Assembly (NCBI GenBank): GCA_947179485.1
Contig: OX359246.1
Span: 28,954,001 to 29,018,000 of the forward strand
Direction of reading: 5' to 3'
DNA length: 64,000 nt
Source of the DNA: Allacma fusca
Lineage: Eukaryota > Arthropoda > Collembola > Symphypleona > Sminthuridae
Of this stretch, positions 23,050-34,979 are shown in pieces (the stretch's first letter is position 1; each line of letters starts with the position of its first letter). A program made the translations under genes and the position numbers. The notes under the pieces were generated by a model. That model was not told where the DNA came from. It saw only the letters and a list, made by a program, of their open reading frames with translations, and did not search any database.

Positions 23050-23954
23050 CGTTAAAGTGTTGAGATAATAATTTTACGTAAGCGACTTGAGCCGTTTCGC
23101 ATATTGTCAGTTGGAATCACATAGTACTGATTTCCGCCTACTCTAACTTGCAAGATGAAAGTCATTTCAAAACTCATAGTGGGAACCGTTTATGCAGTCT
23201 TCCTGCAGCTTTTTCGGAAACGCAGACTAGACGTTTAGTTTGATCTCCACTCTGAATCCAAGGGAAACAATTTAAACTTGTCTATAGTAAATAGCCTTTA
23301 TAATAATCTATCGAGGAATTATTTTTTAACAAAGGTTCATCTGAAAATATATTTGCCGATTAAAGTTTTTTCTCCATATCCTGCATAATATTGGAAACTC
23401 TTTCAGGACGTTGTGTGACTAATTTTGTGCAGCTCTAAAAGCCACATGGTTCAAGAAAATCCTTGAACCCCTGAGTAAGAACGCTGTCAAGTTTATAATC
23501 CCATAATCAGAGCTATTATAGACGAGTCGGGCATTCATAGATGTATCCTTATACTTGCATAAGTAATTTCACATGCATTACAAATTGAATTCTAAAATGA
23601 TTCGCCACAAATACATAATTGCATTCAAATCTCCCCTTCCTATTCAATCTTAGTAGCAAGTATACTTGACTTGAAGTATAAATTCACATGCTTGACATTT
23701 AGCTTCCATCAACTTAAAAGAATAATCTGTGGCTATAAATTTGGAATCCTTGACATGTCTTTGATTTAAATATCACTTAGCGTGGCCCGTGGCTGGATGA
23801 TTAAAATGCATAGTTCACACACTCTATTAGATTTCTCTGCTTGTAAGAGGGTGCATGGTTGTTATTCTGCAACTCAATTTGCCAATTTTCTGAGAGATGC
23901 AGAAGCATTGTTAAGACTAAGAATTGTTACAATTGTTTTCTAACCTAAAGAAAT
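23050..23954 (+). repeat. Upstream unit of copy B
   Basis: Shared with 34980-36123, 47620-48324 and 55250-59016 (minus insertions): the TCTGAATCCAAGGGAAACAA block, the TTTGTGCAGCTCTAAAAGCC block and the GTTCACACACTC block. It therefore includes the promoter region of the family. No ORF is credible. Confidence 0.6.
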
Positions 23955-25106
23955 ATGGTTGAAAAGCGAATTTGTTGTTGTGGGTCCGGAATTTGGACTA
24001 AAGTAATTGCATGGTTTGAAATCGTAAGTATCATTTCCCTTGTTTTAAAAACGCTCTGGTAGTTGCCATCTATAAGAAATCTATAATTACGCAAGGATAA
24101 ATCAGAATCTAAAGATAGAAATGGATAAATTATTAGTACAATACTAAATTGGTAATTATATCCATCAAAAATGTGTTATGGATAATTGCTCCAATGGGAA
24201 ATATAAATGACGAACTTTGTTGTAACCTATTTTAGATTGGATCTGTATTGGCAGTTATATTCTATGCGTTGGCTCTGGTGGCGACAGTAAATCTGCTTAC
24301 TAAGTCTGACAATCCAGACACCAAAAGATGGTTGTCGCCGCAGGAAATTGATGAAATGAAAAATCATTGTGAGTAAATATGATTTCTAAAAATGTTTAAG
24401 TACATAGCATTGCATAAATTCTACTCGGTCTTCTATACAGTATTTCATTGTCAGACAAATTATTGATACCTGCAATTATTGTTGACCAAAATGTACTTTT
24501 TATTTGGCTAGCATTACAGTATGTTTAAAATCCCAGTACGTCCAATTTCTCGAAAAATAATTACCGGTAAAAAATACTTTCCTCGTTTCAGGGTTCCGTA
24601 TGTAATTTCTCTTTTTGTTTTTGTAGTAACCATTGCAATTGTGGTTATGGCCTTGAGTCTCTTCCTGAATATTTTGTCTTTTGTTATGGGGATCGTACTG
24701 CTTCGCGCAGCCCTTAGCGTAAGTTAAACTACAGATTTGCTTATTATCCGTACATTTAAAGCGTCTCGTTTTATAGGCGCAGATTTTCACAGATTTTTGA
24801 GATTGCAGTCAATAGAAATGAATAGTTACATGAATTTTGTTTTCACAGAGAAATACTCGTCTGATTCGTGCCTGGATGGTTTTCGCCATTATTCTCATAC
24901 TACTTCATACAATCATGGCTTTCATTGAAACTTCTGAAACTGAAGACGATCAGTTTGTAGGTCAACTCATAGGCATTGTACTTGGGATAGCCATCCGGTG
25001 GTTTTTTGTGTGGGTTGTGGGAACCCACAAGAATGAAATTGACGCTCAAGGAGAACTTTTGGAGATGGATAATGTTCAAAATGCAGTTTCAAAAGTTTCC
25101 ATTTAA
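23955..25106 (+). CDS. Copy B: small four-pass membrane protein, intact
   Basis: Exons 23955-24023, 24236-24372, 24592-24718 and 24849-25106 give 196 residues. An alternative splicing choice (exon 2 ending at 24368, exon 3 starting at 24627) gives about 184 residues in the same frame. The protein starts MVEKRICCCGSGIW, then has four hydrophobic segments: about 17-44 across exons 1-2, 72-108 in exon 3, and two in exon 4 (AWMVFAIILILLHTIMAF and GIVLGIAIRWFFVWVVG), ending in a charged tail. The loop after the first segment has NPD...LSPQEI. Introns are GT-AG and a poly(A) signal is at 25272-25277. The Cys-rich start and four-pass plan recall arthropod DUF4728/LAPTM-like proteins, but I cannot assign a family or a function. 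Confidence 0.8.
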
Positions 25107-26173
25107 TTTATAACTTCATTTTTGAAACTATAGGTTTAAATTGACATTTAAATTTCCTGAGTTTACAATTTCAATTACAGGTCTTAGAATGACCAGTCAT
25201 GCATATTATTACAATTTACAATGTAATCAGCGTTTTATGGCATGTTCGTATTTAGATTTTTTTGGGGATTGAATAAAATGTCTTCAACCTAGGATAAATA
25301 TTGTCAATAAGTCATCCATATGTGTAGAACTGCCTAAGGAACTGCTCTGTAGTTTCTAGAAGGTCAAGTATGAATTACTTCAAAGATATGTAATTACGTC
25401 AATTTTCTATGGATGTGTGGTAGGAAACTTTAATGTTCTGAATGTCCTAAATTCTTTATTCCGTTACCTGCGAGGTGCAACGATTGGCTGGAAATGTCTC
25501 ATGCTTAATATGGACAAAAACACTTCCTTGGCACCAATTGTGAACAAAACGCATGGCTATATTTGAAATATTCAACATCAAAATTGCATTTAATAATCCT
25601 TTCTATCATAAGCCAAAAATCGTGCTTGCAATTCCAGGAAGAACAAGGCTCATCAAAAATCCCTAGATAAAATAAGGATTAACATGCATCATAACCGGAA
25701 AATTTTATTATCAATAGTAAATGCGAAAATAATATCACGTGATTTGCGCTGTTTGTGATTGCGAGTAACTACTTCTCTTTCAAGTTTTGTGGGACTCTTG
25801 GAAGAGTCTGACAAAATATTAGACCACTAACCGTAGACCGTTCTTGACATTTGTCTTTAATGGACTTGAATGTGAGTTATCCTATTCCAGATATTTACTG
25901 GGAACATATAACTAAATTTAGGTTAACAGTTACCAAACCAACGCTCGTAAAATATTACAGGTAATTATGTTTTCTAAATACACACAATGCTTAAAATAGA
26001 GGCGCATTCGCCAATGGAAATGCCTCCCAATATTTGCATCATGCAGAGATGTTTTATTCTTCCTAGCAGTTGCGACTCCTTGTCTCTATTGGATATCTGG
26101 AAATACAGGTCCCGTAAAAAATTAAATAGTGTATAGGGTTGTGCATAATTGATCCAAATAATTTTTTTTGGAT
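25107..26173 (+). repeat. Duplicated 3' flank of copy B
   Basis: It is closely similar to 43992-45060 downstream of copy C, including the poly(A) region and the ATTAAATAG-GTATA block near 26120. The similarity stops at about 26173, where the 6-kb element begins, and resumes at 32232. No gene. Confidence 0.65.
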
Positions 26174-26879
26174 AATTGAGGAGCAGATAGTAAGAAGTGC
26201 CTTCAAAAAAATGGTTGCTAAGAAGAATTAAAATGTAAAATCCTAAGGCAACGAATAATCTTTTTCTTACATTTTCATTTACGAAAGTAGTGTCTTTGAC
26301 TAGAGAATCAGTTCTGTTTTCTAGGACGTATAAACTTGCTAAAACTTTTAACTTGTCGTTGAAGTCTTAAAACTATTATTCAAAGAACTTCATTCTGCAT
26401 ATGAAACTGAATGTGTCCTGCAAATGTAAATGTATACAGGAATTTTAAGATAGGACTTACATTGAGTTTGTGACTTTACAGACCTGTACACTTACGAAGC
26501 ATGTCGGTATTTACACACATGGCGGACAATATTACTTCTGCAGTGATGTGAGCAGTTTTGTATAGGATTTTAGAGGGATACAAAAGGAAAATAGACTAAT
26601 AGTATTACGTTTATAAAATTCTGCTGAACGAGATCATTTTATTAACAAATAATATTAAAACAATCAACACATAATAACGTATTACATTTTTACAAGCGCA
26701 TAATTTATTTTCTTAGAGCATAACGCCGAAATCCATCACTCTCGAAACCATACACCGTATCATAAAACCGATCCTGAAATCATTAGGACACAACAACATT
26801 AAATATTTGTAGATTTAAAATGACATTTGCTGCTCACGATTTACTAATGTGAATTGCCATTGGTAAGGAAGATAATCGA

Positions 26880-27790
26880 GTTTCGAGTTCGAGTATGGAA
26901 CAGTATCACCTTATAATTCGTACTTGTACTCGTTAGTCGAGTATTTCTTTTCGTACTCGGACTTGAGTATAATTTATTCTAACGTGTTTCAGAGTGAGTA
27001 CGAGTACATTCAAAGCAAAACACGAAAACGAGTTCGGGACATTTCAAAAGTACTTAAGTAACCTGTACTAGGATTTATATACATGCTACTGGTATTTTTC
27101 CTCCAGCATAAAGTCCACATCCACAAATCCTTGATTACATAAATGTTGCACTTTACTCAGAAGAAAAAATTATAAGCGGACAATTTCAAAATGATTGCGA
27201 ACTGCATGAAACGTTGCATTTACAGCGACATGGCTGAGTCAACACTTGTTTAAGTTGCAATACGTCATTATTACAGATACGAATGGAGTACTACTGTAGT
27301 TATTAAGTACCTATCGCCATACAATATCATAATACCGGTGAGTAGTGCAGAATCAATGGAGGTTGAGGATGAGATTGACCTGCGTGAATACAGTCCAGTA
27401 GATGTGACTCGCAGTAAGAAATCTCGATCTATAGTAAGTTCTTCAGCATTTCAACCTTAACATTTTCATTGCTATCACTGCTCGTAATTTCCAGTTATAA
27501 ATTCTTGTTAGCTAAATTTACTATTTTCTACGTCAATCCCTCACCGAAAGTCCACAAAACTATTTTTCCTGTGTACTTCATATACAAATACGGTTCGAGT
27601 ACGGGTCGGTCGGTATAAACATTTTTTTAATTGTTCGTACGGTCCAAGTTCAGTAAAAAATTAAGAAAATAGTATCGTCGTCGGCGTAAAGGATTTTTAC
27701 TTGTACTAAAGACAAATCCGGGTCAAGTGGGACTAGGAACCTGCAATCATTCGAGTACGGTTCCAAGTAAAGTTCGGAATGGATAACTAC
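26880..27790. repeat. CGAGTAC-rich stretch inside the 6-kb element
   Basis: Clusters of CGAGTTCGAGTA / GAGTACGAGTACA near 26880-27060 and CGAGTACGG near 27590-27780 flank a middle without such motifs. The layout is that of the hAT-like elements elsewhere in the window (short motif arrays at both ends), so this may be a nested non-autonomous element. I could not find its terminal repeats or a target duplication. Confidence 0.35.
27356..27433 (+). CDS. Possible first exon, 26 codons
   Basis: ATG at 27356 opens an acidic then basic reading (MEVEDEIDLREYSPVD, then SKKSR) ending at a good donor, ATA|GTAAGTTC. No downstream exon was found. It could be a small second gene of the 6-kb element or a chance reading. 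Confidence 0.2.
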
Positions 27791-28059
27791 TCAACCAGTA
27801 AGAAGCTGTAGTTAAATCTCTGCTTTGTGTAGTTTTTGCACGCTAGCAATAGGGGAGGGCAAGTTATTATTATTATTAACCAGTGAAGCTAACCCTTTCT
27901 GCGAACACGCTTAACTCGGCAACTGGAATTTCACATTTACCAGGCGCAAGCTTCCGAATAAATCCCAGTTATTGATTTCTGTCTCCAATGTGGTAAACAA
28001 AGACTTTTGATTGTTTCAAAAGTTGTTAAGTGCGTTTGAAGACTGCATGGGTTGTACTG

Positions 28060-30178
28060 TTAAATTAAAAGACTAACCTCATTTGTCATTGTTACATGCG
28101 GGAGCAGCGTCTCTAAATTCGTAATTTTTGAGATGTTAACTGCCAAGAAGTCATCATACGCACAGGGTGCGCGTAGTATCTGCTGAGCCAAATTTTCCGG
28201 AGTAATGGTATCTGAAAGTATACTAATTTCTTTAAGCGTATTACCAAATCGCTCAGTAAAATTTGCCACAGGTTGAGATCTTTTCACAAATACTAATTCT
28301 CTGATTGAACGGAGGTCCATTCCACCAGCACTTTGCTGCTTGAACAAAGGCTCCAGTGCAGCTTTGTAATTCTTAACAGTAACCACAGGTGTTCCGTCGT
28401 CACACAAATCGTTCGTAAAACAATTTTTTACGTAAACAATTTCGTTTGGATTAGTAATTTTAGCCCGCTTGACAAGTTCAGTAATATCTTGTGGAAATAC
28501 CATTTGTTTACATCTTCGTTTTGCTCTTTCAATTAAGCCAAAGTCAGAATCGATTGGCATTCTGGAATGACCAGGAACAGGATACTTTACGTAGATTCTT
28601 TCGAATCTCGAATTGGCCATGTGTTGCAAGGCGGCAAAAACGTATCTGTTTTTGTTTTGACCAGTGGGATTGTCACAAAATATGCTCAATGTTGACACAT
28701 ACTCTGGTATATTGTTTTCGATGTAGTGCAGTAAACAAGAAACGACTTCATTGGAGCCTAAAATATAGTATTTATATGTTTTTAAACTCAAATTTAACAG
28801 AAGCTCAATTTAAAATTGTTTAACTAGTATTGGGTTTCATTTAAAAATGTGGTACAATGAATACCTTTTTTTGCAAAGTGCTCGCTATACAAGAACATCG
28901 AAGCTTGACCGGATTTCAAATTTTTAATTCCGAAATTATAGGTCCATAGTTGCCTCAAATAGAATTCCTTGTTTATATTGGTTACTGGGGGTGCCATATT
29001 CTGCTGAAAGTCCATGCAAATTGCTAAATGGCTTTCCACAAAAGTTTTAGCAGCCGACATATCGTTATAAAATATATCTGCCATCTTGAGATGCAATGCA
29101 TGAAAGTTGGATTCGGTGACCACTGCTTCAACGTTTTCATGGTTCATCTTCAGTTTTCGTACAGAAGTTAAGAAACCACTACATGTATCGCAAATATCCG
29201 AACGTGGGAACCCAAATTTGATATTGAATTCAGAATTAAAAAGATCGCGAAAGACGGCAAAAGTAGCTTGTTGCCTCAACACCTCTGGGAAATACGTAAA
29301 CAATTGGTTGTACAATTCTTTAATGGTCCAATGTGACTCCATAAACTTTCTGTCGGGGTTTTTGTTTCGAGAGTAGTGTGACTCTCTTGCAGGCAATGCG
29401 CTTAGGAAAATTCTCATGAGATCTTTTGTTTCATCTGATGTAACCCGCTTGTGGTTAGGATGCTTGCCTCTACGGTCTTGAATGTCAACCTCGCGTTTAA
29501 GTACCTTTATACATCAAACGTTTTGAGCAAATTATATTTTTTAAATTTAAACAACATATTACAGTGAGCAGTTCATGTATCTGTCACCTTTCGCCTAAGC
29601 CTACTCCGTTCAATACCATGAACAGCCAAAAAGAATTTTTGACTGACAGCAATCGTTTTCGTTTCAAAATGTAGTTTGTAAATAAACGTGCGCCTGGTGG
29701 TCCCGTTTGCTAGCGTCAAATTTTCCGATATGTCAATGCATCCACGTAAATACTCGTTTTGTAGAGTGTGACTTTGCTTCGCATAAAACGTCTGGAACAC
29801 GAATTCCTGTTCACACTCATCAAGAAGTTTGTCACAACCACACGAGCAATCCAGATTTTTCATTTTTCGGCCTTTCACAACAACCTGGTCCATTTCATCT
29901 CTGAACTCAGTTCCTTACAAGGCAAAATAAAATTATTAAAAAGTTGCATTCGATCCAAAAAGTAATGCAAACACCCTATAATTCGTTCATCAAATTATTT
30001 TAGGGACATTTTAGTTTAGTTTAGTCTGAGTTTTCAAACCTTTTAGTCTTGCCGCTTTTGCTTCGTTTCGTCGCCAGTTATGTTCCTGTCTAGGTCTTTT
30101 CTTTGGACGCCTTGGATCGTTAGCAAATGTTGACATAATTTCACCCTCATCTTCTTCAATATTGATAGGTGCATCCAT
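28060..30178 (-). CDS. DDE-like transposase-related protein (DUF7869 type), four exons, intact
   Basis: Exons on the minus strand: 30178-30040, 29913-29588, 29504-28865 and 28757-28060. All joins keep the frame with GT-AG introns of 83-126 nt, giving about 600 residues with no stop. Exon 1 has an acidic start and a basic KKRPRQ...WRRNEAKAARLKG segment. Exon 2 has a Cys cluster (CSCGC) and YAKQSHTLQNEYL. Exon 3 has DRRGKHPNHKR, SHYSR, a CX2C (ICDTC) and CMDFQQNM. Exon 4 has FCDNPTGQNKN and GHSRMPIDSDFG. The last three give Asp residues spaced like an RNase H-fold catalytic triad. The motif order is that of multicopy uncharacterised animal proteins labelled DUF7869, from memory. The last exon may instead splice at 28078 (GAG|GTTAGT) to an unseen exon. 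Probably the transposase of the surrounding element. Confidence 0.75.
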
Positions 30179-30259
30179 GCTTTCCTTTACAAAAGTAGTA
30201 ACGGTAAGCCTTAGCAAACGGTAGTAAAGGTAAGCCTAATCCTCGTTAAAAACTCTCGC

Positions 30260-31110
30260 GTGTTTGGCCTTATTGATTTGACCCGTTGGAAGGGCGGTTA
30301 CACGTCTAGCATCCTGTAATCGCAATGCTAAAGAGCGAGAAATTCCCGTGTGCTGAGCCTTATTGATTTGACCCGTTGGAAGGGCGGTTACACTTCTAGC
30401 GTCCTGTAATCGCAATGCTAAAGAGCGAGAAATTCCCGCGTGCTGCGCCTTATTGATTTGACCCGTTGGGAGAGCGTGTGGAGTTCAACCTTCCTTGTAA
30501 TGAAATGATGAGAGGAGGAGAAATTCCCGCGTGCTGAGCCTTATTGATTTGACACGTTGGGAGAGCGTGTGAAGTTCAACCTTCCTTGTAATGAAATGAT
30601 GAGGGGAGGAGAAATTCCCGTGTGCGGAGCCTTATTGATTTGACCCGTTGGAAGAGCGTGTGGAGTTCAACCTTCCTTGTAATGAAACGATGAGGGGAGG
30701 AGAAATTCCCGTGTGCGGAGCCTTATTGATTTGACCCGTTGGAAGAGCGTGTGGAGTTCAACCTTCCTTGTAATGAAACGATGAGGGGAGGAGAAATTCC
30801 CGTGTGCCGAGCCTTATTGATTTGACCCGTTGGAAGAGCGTGTGGAGTTCAACCTTCCTTGTAATGAAACGATGAGGGGAGGAGAAATTCCCGTGTGCCG
30901 AGCCTTATTGATTTGACCCGTTGGAAGAGCGTGTGGAGTTCAACCTTCCTTGTAATGAAATGATGAGGGGAGGAGAAATTCCCGTGTGCCGAGCCTTATT
31001 GATTTGACCCGTTGGAAGAGCGTGTAGATTTTAACCTTCCTTGTAATGAAATGATGAGGGGAGCAGAAATTCCTGTGTGCCGAGCCTTATTGATTTGACC
31101 CGTTGGAAGA
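30260..31110. repeat. Tandem minisatellite, 90-91 bp unit, about 10 copies
   Basis: The block CCTTATTGATTTGACCCGTT recurs at about 30268, 30358, 30448, 30539, 30630 and then every 91 bp to about 31085. Between occurrences lie TGGAGTTCAACCTTCCTTGT and GGAGAAATTCCCG. The first two units carry a variant middle. It sits immediately upstream of the transposase-like gene. Confidence 0.93.
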
Positions 31111-31790
31111 ACGTGTGTGTACCCAAAACCTGAAACGGAAATGGCAAAGTGGTGAGAAGTTCTAATGCGATGGCATTACAACTGAATACACAGAAATTAT
31201 GTTTTCCCTTTGTAGACTATGATAATAATAATGAAAATACTTAAACTTAACAGTAATGTTTCGTATCAAAGAAGTTTTTACTTTGGAGATATAAGACCGA
31301 GAAATTCTCGCGTGCTGCGTATTTTTGATTTGACCTGTTGGAAGAGCGTATTAGCCATTAAACGCAATCGAATGCTTTTGAATGCAATGGTATGGGAAAG
31401 GGAACGTCCCGTGTGCTGAGCCTTATTGATTTGACCCGTTGGAGCTGTGTATGGACTTCAAGCGTCTTGTGATCGCAATGCTAAGGAGTGAGAAATTCCC
31501 GTGTGCTGAACCTTATTGATTTGATCCGTTCGAGGAACGTATGTAGGTCATACACCTGAAAAAGAAACGGCAAAGGGGTGAGATGCGGTAACGTGCTGAA
31601 AGGCTTGAGCTTCACAATAATGCTTCATGTCAATGTAGTTTTTACTTTATAGAAGAAAACCGAGAAATTCCCGCGTGCTGCACCTTATTGATTTGACCTG
31701 TTGGAAGAGCGTATAGATTTCAAACACTTGTGAATGTCATGCTAAGGAGAGGAGAAGTTCACGCGTGCTGAGCCTTATTGATTTGAGAAG
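31111..31790. repeat. Degenerate continuation of the minisatellite
   Basis: The GAAATTC-CGTGTGCTG and CCTTATTGATTTGA blocks recur at about 31300, 31410, 31500, 31670 and 31760 with unrelated sequence between them, at irregular spacing. This is an older or interrupted part of the same array. Confidence 0.8.
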
Positions 31791-32231
31791 CGTTGAGTGA
31801 TGGAACACACTGTTAATTTAAAGTACACATTACAGTAGAGAATCATTTATATTATTGAAAATAATAGAAATTAACGTCGTTTTAAAAAGTATGGCAGAAT
31901 GGCGAAACCTTGTACCTGGCTTTCCTTTCAAGACATCAAGGGTCTTCATACAGATTGTCAGTCGTATTTATATCGAGGGTTCCAATCTTTTGTGTATGAT
32001 AGTAGTAGAAAATGTACTTTAGGGATTGAGTGGATAAGTGTCGAAGAGAATATGCTTACTCTATGAGTCATTCTGCTGCCTTTGATTCATTAAAACATTT
32101 TTTATTTTATTAATCAGAAACTTTTACATTTTTCATCTTTATTTGTTGATTTGTTTGAAAGTTTGTTTATTTGATCTTGCATAGAAACGGATGTTTTTTC
32201 GGAGGCACTTCTAGCAATTGTCTCTTCAATT

Positions 32232-33813
32232 TCTAACTCATTTTTAGATAGGAAAGAAGCGTATATAAGGATGAAGTTGAAACAATTAAATGCGCACGAA
32301 ATAAATAGATTTATACCAAGTTAAGTGATTTTCCTATCCTGTGGTTTCCAACGGATAACAAAATACCTGTCAAAATATAGATATATATGCTAATATAACT
32401 GACTACAATATAATGTAAATGCTATTATCAATCGTATAGAAAGTTTAACTATGACAATATAAGGGTAATAATATCTAAGAGGAAACCACTCTAAAAAAAT
32501 TCACTGTATCACAAAATTGAGGAATTCACGGAAACCTAAAACTTTTTTCCCTGTATACAGAGAGACCGCGGACAAAACTTGGATGGATGTAAATCCTGTG
32601 TATATATCCATACGATGTTTTCTGGGAGAAATCACATTTAAAAATTATCGTTATTGTAAGAAAATGCTTTAGAATCACAAAAACGTCTTGCATGTCTTGG
32701 TTAGTGAATGATTTATTACTCACGGCTTCTTATAAACTTTCTGAGGATGATTTGGCTTCCAATCTCCCTAAAATAATTATTTAAGTTATACCATTCTTCA
32801 ATTTTCTGTTCCCTCCGTCTGGTTACCGTACTAGTCATTAAATTAAAAATGTAAAAACCAAATGTCATACAATTTAGGGTTGGGATACACCGTCACAAAA
32901 ATTGTTTTGGTGTTGTTACAGATACTGATCATCATGGCTCTCTACATGGCCGTTTAATTTTTACGATGTTATAACAACGTCAGCTCGTATTCGCCTCTGC
33001 ATTTGATTGTATTTGGACTCAAGTCGTTGACTTTTGTTTTTAGGAGTGTTTACGTAATTATTTCTGATGAAAAATACACATAATTACGCATTTCACTTTC
33101 GTTTGGTTTTGAAATAGTTTAATAAAAATCCCAGACAAATAAATAGTTAATAATTTTCGCTAAGATTTTAACAATCATTTGTGCTGCGGTCGATTTGTCG
33201 TTTCAGGGGGAAAAGTTCCGGAGGAGTTCTTCACTCCTAGTGACCACAGTTGTTGCTGGAAGAAACTCTGAAAAATACTGTTAATAAGGAGTCTGAATCT
33301 TCTGATGCTCCAGTGTGGCTGCGGATAGCAGTGGGAGGGCGCTTGTTGTAGGAATTGTCATCACAGACATATCTCTGGAGCATTTTTCGACGTTATACGA
33401 TATGTATGTGTGGTAGGTTCATGAGCTGGTGAGCGTTTATGTTTACATTCGATGTTGTTACCATGTTACATGCAGGTATCGTATAATTATATATACGTTG
33501 ATGACTAAGAGCATCCAATTCACGGTAATCTGGAGCGGTATCATACTATGGTACATTTACTTCAGCTTGAGACCCCTCGCCTCAATTATTACTTGTAAGT
33601 GGTTGCTTAAAAATCGTCGTCGGTGCTTCTGTTGCTTAAAAACTTTAAAGGTCTAAATTATTAATTAGTGGTAAGAGTTGTTTAAAAATTCTATCAGTTC
33701 TAATAAATGATTTTGTGTATATAAACTCTGTTGAAATTTTTCAAAGAGGTTTGAATGTTTTAAGACTTACAGTCCAAAGCGACCTCTAAGACGCTTGTTA
33801 AATTAAGCGTCTT
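32232..33813 (+). repeat. Array flank DNA continuing after the 6-kb element
   Basis: Homologous to 45070-46400, including the TTTAACTATGACAATA block, a degenerate pogo-like end at about 32490-32513, and the GATGTTGTTACCATGTTACATGCAGG stretch at 33450 that recurs at 20100 and 54380. No coding region is supported. Confidence 0.55.
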
Positions 33814-34869
33814 CCCAGTCACTCCAAATTGTATGGGATTCCTATAGGATGAGAGTTCTGTGAGAAAATGTACCAGAAATCCCACAAGCCATATATCTTA
33901 CAGAAATCATTCAACTCGTCAGAAACTTGCACGCGATTCTTATAAGTAAAGGCATCATAGGAAGTTATTAGAAAATTCCTATAAGCTGGGTAGCATAATT
34001 TCTGCAAGTTCGAGTACCATAGGACGTCTTTAGAAAAATCTTATAAGTTGGCGGTACCATAGGAAGATTTAAAAAAAATCCTTTAAGTTGAGTGCCACAT
34101 ATCCTGCGTGTTGGAATACTATAGGAGATTTTCAAAAAAATCCTATATGCTGAGGGTACCATAGGACATTTTTAGAAAAATCCCGTACTTCCTTTGACAA
34201 GGATTCTACACTCCTCAGCGTTTGTACAAGACATAAATTGTAACCGCCGAATTCGCCATACTTCATCAACAGCAGTTGACGTTCACATGTTCTTTCGTTG
34301 TGATGAACGTCAAATCGACTTACCTGTTCTTTAGGTTATTTCAATTTTAACTCGCAATTAGTAAAAGTAAAACAATAGGAAAATATAACCAGTGTCTTTG
34401 TTGTTTTTTCAATTCCGACGTTAAATTACTTACTTATGGCTGCAATTCTATTTTGTAAAGTGTTACATGTTGTTTCCATTCTGTAGAACTATGTACAGTG
34501 TAGGGTGTAATACGGATGACATTTTGAGATGCATATGTATGCAAATGTTTATGGCAGTTAGATTAATTTTTCAGACAATTGTAAATACTGAAACTATTTA
34601 CAATTGTCTAAAAATTAAACTAACTGTAGTAAAGATAGTTGTGTAGTTTTGATTTGGGAGGAAAATGGAGTAGAGGTAGAAAGTGTATAAGATAATTAAA
34701 AATATTCAACTATAGGACAAGCCAGGGAAAATCCCATATGAGGTTGGGACTAGTAACTATGGGAAAGTATAGGATCCTGTAGTAAAATCGTTGGAGATAT
34801 CGTCCGCAAATCTGATACTTTTATCCTATAGATTTTACATGTAGGACCTATATATTTCGAGTGACTGGG
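33814..34869. mobile_element. Inverted-repeat element, 1056 bp, with internal ~60-bp repeats
   Basis: Ends are CCCAGTCACTCCAAAT and ATTTCGAGTGACTGGG, a 16-bp inverted repeat with one mismatch. The interrupted target is preserved at 54845-54858 (GTCTTGAAACTC), which places the insertion at TT and suggests a 2-bp TT duplication or none. The left 350 bp (33830-34180) holds about five imperfect repeats built on CATAGGA...TTAGAAAAATCCTATAAG. No ORF. Superfamily unassigned. Confidence 0.7.
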
Positions 34870-34979
34870 TTGAAACTCTTCAGTGAATAGCTGAGTATTC
34901 ACGGATTTATTCAGCTTCACTCGTTCGGCGCGATCCATAATTAACCATTTTACTTGTATCAATGTTCCAAGAATTGTAA

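Larger units (their letters stand above)
26178..32227 (-). mobile_element. Candidate 6.05-kb DNA transposon carrying a DDE-like gene
   Basis: Compared with the homologous flank of copy C (about 45055-45075), this block is an insertion. Its two ends are inverted copies: the left end reads GAGGAGCAGATAGTAAGAAG then TGCCTTCAAAAAA, and the reverse complement of the right end reads GAAGAGACAATTGCTAGAAG then TGCCTCCGAAAAA. Both ends are flanked by AATT (26174-26177, 32228-32231), a possible 4-bp target duplication (CATT in copy C). Inside are a four-exon transposase-like gene on the minus strand (28060-30178), a 90-91 bp minisatellite (30260-31110) and degenerate repeats. Boundaries and duplication are inferences from one empty-site comparison. 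Confidence 0.6.

Noticed and set aside
30260..31110. CRISPR-like regular repeats
   Set aside because: The whole 91-bp unit is repeated with no unique spacers, and the context is eukaryotic; it is a minisatellite.
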